Of a stretch of DNA of 46,514 bases, positions 15,835 to 25,266 are shown one piece after another. The stretch is from WHTX01 sp038255145 (GTDB taxonomy: Bacteria; Actinomycetota; Acidimicrobiia; Acidimicrobiales; CAIXPF01). The stretch's first letter is position 1. Every line of letters begins with the position of its first letter. The notes under the pieces are model-generated. The model saw only the letters and a program-made list of their open reading frames with translations. It was not told where the DNA came from and ran no database searches. Made by a program: the position numbers and the translations under genes. Location of the stretch: contig JBBSLP010000047.1 in assembly GCA_038255145.1 (NCBI GenBank), forward strand, positions 1-46,514, given 5' to 3'.

Positions 15835-17462
15835 CGGTTCACCGGGGTAGCGGCGTCGTCGGCCTGCAGGTCACGACCGTGGGTCATCCAGAACGAGGCC
15901 CGTTCGGCCACGGCGGCGATGGTCAGCGACGGGTTGACGGCCAGAGCGGTGGGTAGGACGGACCCGTCGACCACGTACAGGCCGGGGTGGTCCCACACCT
16001 CGCCGTGTTCGTCGACCACGCTCGAGCGCCGGTCGGCCCCCATGGCGCACCCGCCCAGGGGGTGGGCGGTCAGCACCTTGCGCAACGGCCAACGCCACAG
16101 GTAGCTACGCACGAACTCGCCCCCGGCGGCCTCGCTGATCTCGGTCATGGCCTTCTCCATCTCCCGGTACAGCTGGCGGTTGCGTCGCGGGCTCCACGAG
16201 ATGTCGAGGGCCCCGTCCGCCAGGCGCATGGCACCATCGCTGCTGTCGATGCCCATGCCCAGGAAGGGCAGGGCGTACGGCGTGCGCCCACCCCGGACCA
16301 GGGCGTCCACCTCGAGGCTCACCCGGGTGCGGGGCCCGCCCAGGCCCAGGGAGCGCTTCACGTAGGTGCTGGCCAGGGCGACCAGGCGTCGGGCCCGGGC
16401 GGTCGCCGGGGGCATGGCTCCCTCCAGGAACCACAACAGGGAGTCGGGCAGGCCCAGGTCCTCGATGGTCATCAGGTGCCCGTTGCGCTCGACCGTGGTG
16501 CGGGCGGTGATGGGTGGCCCCAACCCGGGATCGGCCTGGCGCTCGGTGCCCTGGGCCCGGGCCAGCAGCATCTCGCCGTTGACCGAGAAGCGGCGCCCGA
16601 CCGCAGCGGGCAACCGGGGCAACGAGCGTTCGAGGTCGCGGCAACGCAGCAGCAGCTCGGTAGAGCCCAGGGCCCCCGCAGCCACGACCACCTTGGCCCC
16701 CCGCACCGTGCCCACCTCTCCGGCCACGCGGGGATCGTCGTCGAGGCGGCGGAAGCGGACCTCGTAACCACCCCCGGCCAGGGCGGAGATGGCCTCGACC
16801 ACGTGCAGGGGGAAGACCTCGGCACCGTGCCGGCGCTCGGCCAGGGCCAGGTAGTTGCCATCCACCGTCTGCTTGGCCCCGATGTCACAGCCGTAGAGGC
16901 AGTTGCCGCAGTAGGTGCACGCGCTCTGGCGCTGCCCGCCCACGGGGTGGAGGCGATCCTCACCGGTGAACACGGCGATGGGCACCTGTTCGACCGCTTG
17001 GCCGGCCCGGCGGGCGGCGTCGATGAAGACCTCGGTGCGGGCCGGCAGCTCGGTACGACCGGCAGGCGGGGTCAGGACCGCGGACTCCAACATGTCCTGG
17101 GCCACGTCGTAGTACGGATCGAGGGTGGCCCGATCCAGACCCCGGGGCCAGGCGGGATCGTCGAACACCTGGGGAGCCGTGCGCACGTTGACGTTGAAGT
17201 AGTGCAGCGACCCGCCGCCCACGCCGCAACCCTGGATGACGTCCACGGTGCGGAAGGCCAGGTACTCGAGGAAACCGTGGGAGCGCCCCTCTTCCCAGAA
17301 CGCCTCGGACACCTGGCCGATGGAGCGGGGGAACTCGTCAGGACGCCAGCGCTTTCCTCGCTCGAGCACGGCCACCGAGCGACCGGCTTGCGCGCTGCGA
17401 CAGGCCACGGTGGCTCCCCCGAAGCCGGACCCGATGACCACGACGTCATAGCTGGCGCGCAT
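15831..17462 (-). CDS. GMC-family FAD-dependent oxidoreductase (cholesterol-oxidase-like)
   Basis: This 543-residue flavoenzyme binds FAD through GSGFGG (11-16) and ends with AHPLGGCAMG and DGSVLPTALAVNPSLTIAA, the C-terminal FAD/active-site signature of GMC enzymes. A cysteine cluster CTYCGNCLYGCDIGAK (C182, C185, C188, C192; C-x2-C-x2-C-x3-C) is typical of this bacterial subgroup and looks like an Fe-S or other metal site. No export signal is visible. Likely substrates are sterols or other alcohols. It is coupled to the accessory gene downstream and divergent from the DyP operon, with a 115-base gap. The partner hydrolase domain of large homologues is absent here. Confidence 0.87.
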   Translation of the reverse strand: MRASYDVVVIGSGFGGATVACRSAQAGRSVAVLERGKRWRPDEFPRSIGQVSEAFWEEGRSHGFLEYLAFRTVDVIQGCGVGGGSLHYFNVNVRTAPQVFDDPAWPRGLDRATLDPYYDVAQDMLESAVLTPPAGRTELPARTEVFIDAARRAGQAVEQVPIAVFTGEDRLHPVGGQRQSACTYCGNCLYGCDIGAKQTVDGNYLALAERRHGAEVFPLHVVEAISALAGGGYEVRFRRLDDDPRVAGEVGTVRGAKVVVAAGALGSTELLLRCRDLERSLPRLPAAVGRRFSVNGEMLLARAQGTERQADPGLGPPITARTTVERNGHLMTIEDLGLPDSLLWFLEGAMPPATARARRLVALASTYVKRSLGLGGPRTRVSLEVDALVRGGRTPYALPFLGMGIDSSDGAMRLADGALDISWSPRRNRQLYREMEKAMTEISEAAGGEFVRSYLWRWPLRKVLTAHPLGGCAMGADRRSSVVDEHGEVWDHPGLYVVDGSVLPTALAVNPSLTIAAVAERASFWMTHGRDLQADDAATPVNR

Positions 17463-17577
17463 CGCTTGGACACAGGGGTGCGCATCGGGTTCGCGCCGGC
17501 CAAGCTGTGTCGAACGCCACCCCTGAGAACTGGATGGCGGATGTCGACGAGCACGTGAGCTGGTGAGGAGGGCCGCG

Positions 17578-18843
17578 GTGACCGATCAGTGCGCCGTCAC
17601 CTTCGTGGCCGAGGTGGAACCCGAGCGCCTGGCCGCGCTGCGAACCGTGCTCGCGACCATGGCCGAGGACCCTGCCGGCAACGCCGTGGTCCCCTTCGGT
17701 CGTCTCGACGGCGTCCACTTCGGCCGCCTGCTGGTGCTCGAGGCCACCCCGGACCTGACCGGGAAGGGGATCCCCGCTCTTCTCGTCATGATGGACGACG
17801 TGGACGGCTCGGCGGACCGACACGTACGCCAACTGGCCGAGGTCGAAGGCCTCGACCAGGTCCTGTCCGCGTGCCGCGGCTACCCGAGAGCACCGAACAC
17901 CGCCGCCCGTCTGGCCTTCCTGCAGGCGGGTCTGCAGCCCTCGGCCGCCACCTACATCAACACCGTGGGCCGCTCCCTGGACCAGGTCCGGGCCGAGATC
18001 GGCTTGCGCCACGCCCTCGAGACCATGCTCGACGAGCACCGGGCCGAGTGGGCGGCCCTGCCCGCCCGCCGCATCCGTGAGCTGGTGCGCGACCGCGTCG
18101 GCGCCGACCCCGCCCTGGCCTGGGCCCTGCACCCCATGCCCGCCCAACCGCTCGGCTGGCGGGCCCGACGCCTGGCCGATCTGGTGGCCGTGCCCGCCGC
18201 CGGCGTCGTCCTGTCGCCGGTGATCGCCCTGGGGGCCCCGGTCTACGCCGCCCTGCTGCGCTGGCACGAGCGCACCGACAAAGCCCCACTTCTACGACCC
18301 GACCACGCGCACGTGGCCGAACTGGCCGCGACCGAGGACCGCTTCGCCCACAACCAGTTCAGCGCCATCGGCCTGCTCAAGGCGGGCCGCTTCCGTCGGT
18401 GGACGACCATGGGGGCGCTGTTCGTCCTCGACTGGGCGATGCGCCACTTCTTCGCCCGGGGCAGCCTGGCCAAGGTCGACACCATCCACTTCGCCCGATG
18501 GACGTTCTTCGACGACAAGCGCCGGGTCCTCTTCGCCAGCAACTACGACGGCAGCCTCGAGAGCTACATGGACGACTTCATCGACAAGGTGGCCTGGGGC
18601 CTCAACCTCGTCTTCAGCAATGGCCAGGGCTATCCCGAGACGGCGTGGCTGTTGTGTCGGGGAGCCAAGGACGAGAGGGCCTTCAAGGGGTACCTGCGCA
18701 CCCGCCAGGTGCCCACCCAGGTGTGGTACTCGGCCTATCCCGAGCTGACCGCCGTCAACATCGCCAACAACGCCGCCATCCGTGCCGGCCTGTCGGGCCA
18801 CCTCGACGAGGCCGGCGCCACCGCCTGGTTGGCCCGACTGTGA
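17578..18843 (+). CDS. Uncharacterised first protein of the DyP operon
   Basis: This is a 421-residue protein from GTG 17578, preceded by GAGGAGGG at a good distance; a GTG at 17563 is the alternative. Two related halves can be seen: VHFGRLLVLEA with LLVMMDDVDGSADRHVRQL, and IHFARWTFFDD with LFASNYDGSLESYMDDFI. They resemble ferredoxin-like alpha/beta units, the same fold class as each half of DyP peroxidases. Between them lies a hydrophobic stretch (LVAVPAAGVVLSPVIALGAPVYAALL) that may insert in a membrane. The function is unknown. It overlaps the peroxidase gene by 4 bases, so the products are made together. Confidence 0.8.
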   Translation: MTDQCAVTFVAEVEPERLAALRTVLATMAEDPAGNAVVPFGRLDGVHFGRLLVLEATPDLTGKGIPALLVMMDDVDGSADRHVRQLAEVEGLDQVLSACRGYPRAPNTAARLAFLQAGLQPSAATYINTVGRSLDQVRAEIGLRHALETMLDEHRAEWAALPARRIRELVRDRVGADPALAWALHPMPAQPLGWRARRLADLVAVPAAGVVLSPVIALGAPVYAALLRWHERTDKAPLLRPDHAHVAELAATEDRFAHNQFSAIGLLKAGRFRRWTTMGALFVLDWAMRHFFARGSLAKVDTIHFARWTFFDDKRRVLFASNYDGSLESYMDDFIDKVAWGLNLVFSNGQGYPETAWLLCRGAKDERAFKGYLRTRQVPTQVWYSAYPELTAVNIANNAAIRAGLSGHLDEAGATAWLARL

Positions 18844-20327
18844 CCCCGGCCGCGTCTCCTGGTCGCGCTGCCGCCGGGACCGGGAGCGGGAGCGAGCTCG
18901 AGCGGGCCGACATCCAGGGCCTGCTGGCCGCCGGCTACGGCCACCTGCCCCGGGCCCGTTACGTGCTGCTGGGCATCACCGCCGCGGACCGGGCCCGGCG
19001 CTGGCTGGGCACCACCGCCGAGGTCCTGACCACCGCGGCCAGCGGCCGTTCGACGTGGGCGGCCAACCTGGCGCTGACCGCGTCGGGCCTGGCTCGCCTG
19101 GGTCTGTCCGATGCCGCGCTGGGCCAGTTCCCCGACGAGTTGATCACGGGCATGACCACCCCCCACCGCAGCCGCATCCTCGGCGATGTCGACGACGCCG
19201 CCCCCGGGCACTGGCGTTGGGGCGGGCCGGCCACGGCTGCGGTGGACGCCATCGTCCTGCTCTACGGGGAGGACGACGACGCCCTCGACGAGGTGGGCCG
19301 GCGCGTGCTCGGCGATGTCGAGGCGTCGGGTCTCGACGTCGTGCACACGTTGGAGACGGCCGAGCTCAGCGACCGCGAGCACTTCGGCTTCCGCGACGGC
19401 ATCTCCCAGCCCGTCGTGGACGGCCTACGCCGGGCGTCGGCCGGCCCTGTGGCCGACGACGGCAGCCCGACCGTGGCAGCCGGGGAGTTCGTGCTCGGCT
19501 ACCGCAACGGGTACGGGCGGCTGACCGGTCGTCCGCTGGTGGCCGCAGCCGATGACGCCGCATCCCTGCTCCCCGCCGATGTCGAGGGGTCCGGGGGTCA
19601 CGACCTGGGCCGCAACGGCAGCTACCTCGTCTTCCGCCAGCTCCACCAGGACGTCGCCGCCTTCCGTGCCTACGTGGCTGCGGCCAGCGCCGCCCCTGAC
19701 GGCCGGCCCGATCCCGGAGCGGCCCGGTTGTTGGCGGCGAGGATGGTGGGTCGTTGGCCCAGCGGCGCTCCCCTGGTGCAGACGCCCGACGCCGACGACC
19801 CCCGCCTGGGCGACGTCAACGACTTCGCCTACCACGACGACGACGAGGCCGGACTGCGCTGTCCCCTGGGGGCCCACGTGCGCCGGGCCAACCCCCGCGA
19901 CATGCTCGGCCCCGACGCCGGGTCGGCCACCGCCGTCGAGTTGGCCGATCGCCACCGCCTGCTGCGCCGGGGTCGGGGCTACGGCCCGCCGCTGCCCGAC
20001 GACGACGCCGCCGAGGAGCCGGGCGTCGAGCGGGGGCTGCACTTCATCTGCTGCAACGCCAACATCGCCCGCCAGTTCGAGTTCGTGTCCCACACGTGGC
20101 TGGGCAACCCCCGCTTCGCCGGCCTCTACGACGATCGCGACCCCCTCGTCGGCGTGAGCACCGCCGAGGGGACGACCACGTTCACCGAGCAGGCCCGTCC
20201 CCTGCGTCGCCGCCACGTCGACGTGCCCCGGTTCGTGACCGTGCGGGGCGGGGCCTACACGTTCCTACCCGGCATCCGCGCCCTGCGCTACCTGGCCAGC
20301 CTGGGCCCCGAGGAGGCACAGCCATGA
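18840..20327 (+). CDS. DyP-type haem peroxidase
   Basis: This is a 495-residue protein from GTG 18840. The distal motif GFRDG (183-187) with catalytic Asp 186 is present, as is the proximal haem-ligand motif CPLGAHVRRANPR with H346. Dye-decolourising peroxidases oxidise bulky phenolics and dyes with H2O2. No Tat or Sec signal is visible, so it is probably cytoplasmic or brought to the membrane by partners. No encapsulin gene is nearby. It is longer than many bacterial DyPs (about 300-450 residues), mostly because of a longer segment before the proximal His. It is translationally coupled at both ends (GTGA with the upstream gene, ATGA with the phosphoesterase gene). Confidence 0.88.
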   Translation: MTPAASPGRAAAGTGSGSELERADIQGLLAAGYGHLPRARYVLLGITAADRARRWLGTTAEVLTTAASGRSTWAANLALTASGLARLGLSDAALGQFPDELITGMTTPHRSRILGDVDDAAPGHWRWGGPATAAVDAIVLLYGEDDDALDEVGRRVLGDVEASGLDVVHTLETAELSDREHFGFRDGISQPVVDGLRRASAGPVADDGSPTVAAGEFVLGYRNGYGRLTGRPLVAAADDAASLLPADVEGSGGHDLGRNGSYLVFRQLHQDVAAFRAYVAAASAAPDGRPDPGAARLLAARMVGRWPSGAPLVQTPDADDPRLGDVNDFAYHDDDEAGLRCPLGAHVRRANPRDMLGPDAGSATAVELADRHRLLRRGRGYGPPLPDDDAAEEPGVERGLHFICCNANIARQFEFVSHTWLGNPRFAGLYDDRDPLVGVSTAEGTTTFTEQARPLRRRHVDVPRFVTVRGGAYTFLPGIRALRYLASLGPEEAQP

Positions 20328-22150
20328 GCGAGGCCAAGGAGGAAACCCCTCCCCCCCGACCTGGGGACCTCGACGCCCTCGAGTTCACCCGCCAGGGCCG
20401 GGTCCGTTGGTTCCACCCCGCGGTGCTGGCCCGTGCCGCCCAGCGCGTGCTCGTGTCCTCGGCCTTCGGCGACTTCCTGGACAAGCGCGAACTGCAGGAC
20501 TCGTCGTCGGACGCGCTCCTCACCCACGGTGCCGACGCCGACGAGTTGTGGATCGACTTCATCGCCGACACGGGGGACGGCTTCGATGCCACCTACTCGG
20601 TCGCGCTCCTGGCGTCGGAACCGGAGCTCGAACTGGCGCACGACGGTGTCGACCACACGCTGACCCGGGGGACCCTGCTGGTCCTGGGCGGTGACGAGGT
20701 CTACCCGTCCGGCTCGCCAGCCGAGTACGACGATCGCTTCCGCCTGCCGTTCACCGCGGCCCTGCCCTGGGTCGACGAGGACGAGGGACGTCTCGACCTG
20801 GTGGCCATCCCCGGCAACCACGACTGGTACGACGGCCTTACGAACTTCATGCGGGTGTTCTGCCCCCGCGGTGAGGGTTGGATCGGCGGCCGGCACACCG
20901 TCCAACCACGGAGCTACTTCGCCGTTCGCCTGGCCCACGACTGGTGGCTGTGGGGCATCGACATCCAGTTCGACGCCTTCATCGACGACCCCCAGCTCCG
21001 GTACTTCACCGCCGCCGCGGCCGAGATGGGCCCCGACGCCAACCTCATCCTGTGCACGGCCAAGCCCAGCTGGACCGACGTGGCCGCCGAGCCCGACGCC
21101 TTCCGCAACCTGGCCTACCTGGAGGACCGCATCATCCGGCCCGCCGGGATCCACCTGCGCCTGTCGCTGTCGGGCGACGCCCACCACTACGCCCGCTACC
21201 TCGGCGTCGATGGCGCCCAGAAGATCACCGCCGGCGGTGGCGGCGCCTTCCTCAGCGGCACCCACCACCTGCGCAAGGAACTGGACGTGCCCCGGGACCC
21301 GAAGAAGCGCGAGCTGGTCCGTCACACGTTGGAGGCGACCTATCCCGACCGCACCCGTTCGCGGTGGATGTCGGCCGGGGCCCTGCTCCTGCCGTGGACC
21401 AACCCCCAGTTCATGGCCGTGCCTGCGGTGATGGTGCTGCTGCTCTCGTGGGCCAGCCAGTTCGGCAACCGGGTCCTGGACCGGGGCGACGACCTGTCCT
21501 TCGAGCAGACGCTGCGGGGCTACGGGTGGACCGACCACGTGCTCGGCCTGTTCCGCAACCCCATGGCCGTGATCATCCTCGCCCTCCTGCTGGCCGTGCT
21601 CATCGGCTTCGCCAAGCCCCTGGCCCGATGGCCCCGGGGATGGCGGTCCATGACCGCGAGGGTCGCCTTCGGAGCCCTCCACCTGGCCGGCCAGATCGCC
21701 GCGGCCGCGGCGGTGGGCTGTGCCGCCGTCTACCTGGCCTCACGGATCGCCGGCCGGGGGTCCGACGTGGTCGACGCGGCCTCCTTCGTCGAGGGGTGGG
21801 GGTTCACCGCGGTGCTGATCGTCCTCACCCTGCTCCTGGGCGGTGTGATCGGCTCGGTGGTCATGGGCGCCTACCTGGCCTCGACGTGTGTCTTCGGCGC
21901 CCACGGCAACGAGGCCTTCTCGGCCGTCAGCTACCAGGGCCACAAGAACTTCCTGCGCCTGCACATCGGCCGTGACGGCAACCTCACCGTCTACCCGATC
22001 GGCCTCCAGAAGGTCAGCCACGACTGGCACGCCCGTCCCACCGATCCCGGCGGTGCACCCTGGCTCGCCTCCGCCGAACTGCTGTCACCTCACCTCATCG
22101 AGAAGCCCATCAAGATCCCCGCCATCCACCCGTCCGCGGCCGCTCGCTGA
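20324..22150 (+). CDS. Integral-membrane metallophosphoesterase
   Basis: This is a 608-residue protein. The calcineurin-like metal motifs appear in order: DTGDG (82-86), GGDEVYP (122-128), GNHD (164-167) and SGDAHHY (283-289). The C-terminal part holds about four membrane helices (around 362-380, 412-430, 446-472, 490-520), then a short soluble tail with AVSYQGHKNFLRLHI. Cleavage of phosphomono- or diesters at the membrane is expected, but the substrate is unknown. ATG 20324 overlaps the peroxidase stop. Its strict coupling to a DyP peroxidase suggests a joint role at the membrane. Confidence 0.85.
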   Translation: MSEAKEETPPPRPGDLDALEFTRQGRVRWFHPAVLARAAQRVLVSSAFGDFLDKRELQDSSSDALLTHGADADELWIDFIADTGDGFDATYSVALLASEPELELAHDGVDHTLTRGTLLVLGGDEVYPSGSPAEYDDRFRLPFTAALPWVDEDEGRLDLVAIPGNHDWYDGLTNFMRVFCPRGEGWIGGRHTVQPRSYFAVRLAHDWWLWGIDIQFDAFIDDPQLRYFTAAAAEMGPDANLILCTAKPSWTDVAAEPDAFRNLAYLEDRIIRPAGIHLRLSLSGDAHHYARYLGVDGAQKITAGGGGAFLSGTHHLRKELDVPRDPKKRELVRHTLEATYPDRTRSRWMSAGALLLPWTNPQFMAVPAVMVLLLSWASQFGNRVLDRGDDLSFEQTLRGYGWTDHVLGLFRNPMAVIILALLLAVLIGFAKPLARWPRGWRSMTARVAFGALHLAGQIAAAAAVGCAAVYLASRIAGRGSDVVDAASFVEGWGFTAVLIVLTLLLGGVIGSVVMGAYLASTCVFGAHGNEAFSAVSYQGHKNFLRLHIGRDGNLTVYPIGLQKVSHDWHARPTDPGGAPWLASAELLSPHLIEKPIKIPAIHPSAAAR

Positions 22151-22272
22151 AGGCAGCCTGCTGCGGGCACCTGGCGAGCCCCGCGCCGATCCTCCCCGCA
22201 CAGCTATCCCGGGCGCCCATCCGGCCTAGCCCCCGCGTCTTGGTGTCACACCTGACTCGTAGATTCCGGCCG

Positions 22273-22945
22273 GTGAAAGCGGATCCCCTGGCCAGGGCAG
22301 CAACGCTGGCGGCGCGGCAGCATGGGGTCCTGACCAGGGCCGAGCTGCTGCAATGCGGCGTGTCGGACCGCATGGTGCACGGACTTCAGGCTCGGGGCAT
22401 GTTGGTGCGGCTCTCTCCCGGCGTGCACCGCGGGCAGGGGTCGGCGCCGACGTGGCGGCAGCAGGCACTGGCTGTGGTGCGGGCCGCCGGCCCCGCTGGC
22501 CTGCTGTCCCACCAGAGCGCCGCCGCTCTCCACGGCCTGGCCGGCTTCCGCCCCGGGGCGTTGCACGTCGTGGTCCCGGCGGGGACGGACCGGAGGAGCG
22601 CCCGGGCGACGGTGCACCGTTGTGAGCTCGACCCCTCGGAGCGCACGGTCCTCGACGGTATCCCCGTGGTGACCCTGCCGCTGGTCCTCGTCCAGGTGGC
22701 GGACACAGTCACGGCATCCCGGCTCGAGGACGCGTTCGATGACGTCCTGTGCCGGGGAATCCTGACCGTCGAGCCGCCGCCTGGTCGGGCTGGGCACAGT
22801 GCGGCCCGTCCTCCAACTGCCCGTGAGCGACGCCGATGGCGCGGGTTTCGCCAAGCTCGACCTGGCGTGGCCGGATCATCTGGTCGTGGTCGAGCTGGAC
22901 TCGTTCCGCTGGCATGGGGCCCGCCGACGAAAGGGGGCGTCATGA
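22273..22945 (+). pseudogene. AbiEi-like winged-helix / DUF559-type gene, internally deleted and frameshifted
   Basis: From GTG 22273 the product shows an AbiEi-type antitoxin N-terminal domain: QHGVLTRAELLQCGVSDRM and GMLVRLSPGVHRG, then SHQSAAALHGL. Near 22790 the frame is lost. In the next frame homology resumes with FAKLDLAWPDHLVVVELDSFRWHG, the start of a DUF559 (Vsr-like nuclease fold) domain, and stops at 22945 after RWHGARRRKGAS. An intervening segment and the nuclease end are missing. The intact family pairs a winged helix with a nuclease-like domain and is widespread but poorly understood. The stop overlaps the VOC start (ATGA), apparently by chance of the deletion. Confidence 0.65.
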
Positions 22946-23289
22946 TCAACGGTGCCCATGTGATCCTCTACAGCGCCGATGCCGAGGCCGACCGGGACTT
23001 CATCCGTGATGTGCTCGGGTTCGCCAACGTCGATGCCGGTGGGGGCTGGCTGATCTTCGCCCTGCCTCCGACCGAGGTGGCCGTGCACCCCACCGATGGT
23101 CCCCCGCAGCACGAGCTGTTCCTCATGTGCGACGACCTCGAGGCCACCCTGGCCGAGCTGGCGGCCAAGGGAGCGGTGACGGCCAGGGGTGAGGACGAGC
23201 GCTGGGGTCGGCTGGCCTCGGTGCGCCTTCCCAGCGGCGCTGAACTCGCCCTCTACGAGCCCCTGCACCCGCGGCCGACGTCAGGCTGA
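22942..23289 (+). CDS. VOC family protein
   Basis: This is a 115-residue glyoxalase-fold protein. It begins INGAHVILYSADAEADRDFIRDVLGF, has HELFLMCDDLEATLAELAAKG in the middle and ends LPSGAELALYEP. Potential metal ligands are His 5 and the Glu of LALYEP. The usual second-half His is not obvious, so metal binding is uncertain. The ATG at 22942 is preceded by AAGGGGG. The 37-base gap to the lipoprotein gene allows co-transcription. It resembles stand-alone VOC proteins of unknown substrate. Confidence 0.8.
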   Translation: MINGAHVILYSADAEADRDFIRDVLGFANVDAGGGWLIFALPPTEVAVHPTDGPPQHELFLMCDDLEATLAELAAKGAVTARGEDERWGRLASVRLPSGAELALYEPLHPRPTSG

Positions 23290-23326
23290 CCCGCTGGCGG
23301 GCCGCCATCGGCCTACGTTGACCTCC

Positions 23327-24490
23327 ATGGGGCGCCGAACCTGGGTTGGCGCCGTGGTCGCACTGGCCATCGTCGCCGGGTGCTCGACGTCGGACCCAGA
23401 GGCGGCGCCCGTCACCACACCGGGGGCCGTCACCCTGGCTCAGGTCCAGGTCATCGGCACCCACGACAGCTACCACCAGGAGCTGACCGAGCCGGAGCAG
23501 GCCGCCTTCGACGAGCTGGCCCGGGGCGTGGACACCTACGGACGCAGCCTGGCCTACAGCCACGCCCCCCTGGCCGACCAGCTCGAGGACCAGGGGGTGC
23601 GGTCTCTCGAGCTCGACCTGTACCCCGACCCCGACGGCGGCCTCTACGCCGAGCCTGCGGTGCGCCGGGCCCTCGGGTCGGGCCCCCTCGACGACCCGGC
23701 CTGGAGCCAGCCCGGCATCAAGGTGCTGCACGTCGTCGACCTCGACCCCACCACCAGCTGCGTGCTGTTCACCACCTGCCTGGACCAGATCCGCACGTGG
23801 TCCGACGCCCATCCCGACCACCTGCCCCTGTTCGTGTTGCTCGAACCCCGCCAGAGCGACGCCCGCGCCGTGGCCGCCGGCGGGGTCGAGGCCCCGCCGT
23901 GGGACGCGGCCCGCCTCGACGACCTCGACGACGAGATCCGGGCCACCCTGGAGCCGACGGACCTGATCACCCCCGACGACGTGCGCGAGGAGGGCCGCAC
24001 CCTGGAGCGGTCGGTGCTCGACGGCCGCTGGCCTCCCCTGGACGCCAGCCGGGGCGAGGTGGTGTTCCTGCTGGTGGCGGACGACGGCGGGGTGCGGGCC
24101 CGCTACGCCGCCGGCCATCCCGGCTTGGCCGGCCGGGTGCTGTTCACCGATGGTGAACCCGGACAGCCCGACACCGCTTTCGTTCGCCGTGATGATCCCC
24201 TGGCCCCGGGGGTCGCAGACGAGATCCGTCGCCTGGTGGCCGCCGGCTACCTGGTGCGCACCCGGGCCGACGAACCCCTGGTCCAGGCCCGATCGGGGGA
24301 CCGGAGCCGGCTGGACGCAGCGGTGGCCAGCGGCGCCCAGATCGTGTCCACCGACTTCCCCGCACCCGGCCTGGCGACGCGCTACGGCAGCGACTACGTG
24401 GCCACCCTGCCCGGGGGGACGACCTGGCGCTGCAACCCCGTCAACGCGGCCCCGGGGTGCCGGGACGCCGACCTCGACCCCGGTCGCTGA
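23327..24490 (+). CDS. Lipoprotein with PI-PLC-like (Ca2+-dependent PLC-C1) fold
   Basis: This 387-residue protein has a lipoprotein signal (VVALAIVAGCSTSDP, lipobox before the Cys near residue 19), so it should sit on the outer face of the membrane. The catalytic-fold motifs of phosphoinositide PLC-like enzymes follow: QVIGTHDSYHQEL (first catalytic His), GVRSLELDLYPDPDGG (metal-binding acidic residues) and VLHVVDLDPTTSC. TTWRCNPVNAAPGCR closes the protein. The family cleaves phosphodiesters of phosphoinositides or similar lipids; the bacterial substrate is unknown. A second, unrelated-subfamily PLC-like gene lies at 45509. Confidence 0.82.
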   Translation: MGRRTWVGAVVALAIVAGCSTSDPEAAPVTTPGAVTLAQVQVIGTHDSYHQELTEPEQAAFDELARGVDTYGRSLAYSHAPLADQLEDQGVRSLELDLYPDPDGGLYAEPAVRRALGSGPLDDPAWSQPGIKVLHVVDLDPTTSCVLFTTCLDQIRTWSDAHPDHLPLFVLLEPRQSDARAVAAGGVEAPPWDAARLDDLDDEIRATLEPTDLITPDDVREEGRTLERSVLDGRWPPLDASRGEVVFLLVADDGGVRARYAAGHPGLAGRVLFTDGEPGQPDTAFVRRDDPLAPGVADEIRRLVAAGYLVRTRADEPLVQARSGDRSRLDAAVASGAQIVSTDFPAPGLATRYGSDYVATLPGGTTWRCNPVNAAPGCRDADLDPGR

Positions 24491-24495
24491 TCCCC

Positions 24496-25086
24496 CGAGG
24501 ACACCGCGGCCACCCTCGACAGCTTTGTCGGCCGCCGCCCTGGCCAGCCAGGTGGGCCTCACCCGGCAAAAGGTCAACTACCACCTGCGCCAGCTCGAGG
24601 CCCATGGCCTGGTCGAGGTGGCCGACACCCGCACCTGGGGCGGGTTGACCGAGCGGGTGATGGTGGCCACGGCCGCGGGCTACGTCGTCTCGCCCGACGC
24701 CCTGGGCGCCGCGGCCAGCGACCCCGGTCGGGCCCGGGACCACCTGTTCGGCGGCCTACGTCATCGCCCTGGCGGCCAGGGTGGTGGGTGAGGTCGGCGG
24801 CATGGTCGCCAACGCCACCCGCCGGGGGACCCGGGTGCCCGCGTTCGGCCTGGACGCGGCCATCCGCTTCGCCTCCCCGGCCGACCGGGCCGCCTTCGCC
24901 GACGAGCTGACCGCAGCCGTCGCCCGGCTGGCTTCGAAGTACCACGACGAGCACGCTCCCGACGGTCGTTGGCAACGATTGACCGTGACCGTCAACCCGG
25001 TGCCCAGCGGGGTCGATCCCCAGGCGCCGCACGAGCCGTCGACCCCGCCGCTGGGGGTCGACCAAGCCGAGGAGGGCCAGCCATGA
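24496..25086 (+). pseudogene. ArsR-type HTH regulator gene, damaged
   Basis: Three pieces belong to one ArsR/HTH_20-type regulator. PEDTAATLDSF comes first, then in another frame LSAAALASQVGLTRQKVNYHLRQLE in parts (winged helix), LVEVADTRTWGGLTERV and ATAAGYVVSPDAL. After a one-base shift at about 24747 come SAAYVIALAARVVGEVGG and AIRFASPADRAAFADEL. No start codon precedes the first piece, and about 20 residues between DSF and LSAA are missing. The last frame ends at 25086 in an ATGA overlap. At least one lesion is a genuine deletion, so this is called a pseudogene. Confidence 0.65.
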
Positions 25087-25220
25087 CCGGTCTCGACGGC
25101 CACGACGCCGGGGCCCGGCCTGTTCGAGGTGGTGGCCTTCACCAGGAACGGGACCTCGGTGTGGGCCATCCTCTCTGGCCGCTTCTGCGGCCCCGACGCG
25201 GCCACCACCGCCCAGCGTGA
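25083..25220 (+). pseudogene. Unrecognised short reading frame coupled to the broken regulator
   Basis: An ATG at 25083 overlaps the regulator stop (ATGA), as expected for the next gene of an operon, but it reaches a stop after 45 codons. A neighbouring frame reads FEVVAFTRNGTSVWAILSGRF, which looks protein-like. A frame shift early in a truncated gene is therefore possible. I do not recognise the family. Confidence 0.3.
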
Positions 25221-25266
25221 GCAACCCGGGTGGGATGCGTGGCTGGCACGACGGTTCCCGACCCCC

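Noticed and set aside
17578..22150. Encapsulin-DyP nanocompartment
   Set aside because: No encapsulin shell gene is present and the DyP C-terminus lacks an obvious targeting peptide.
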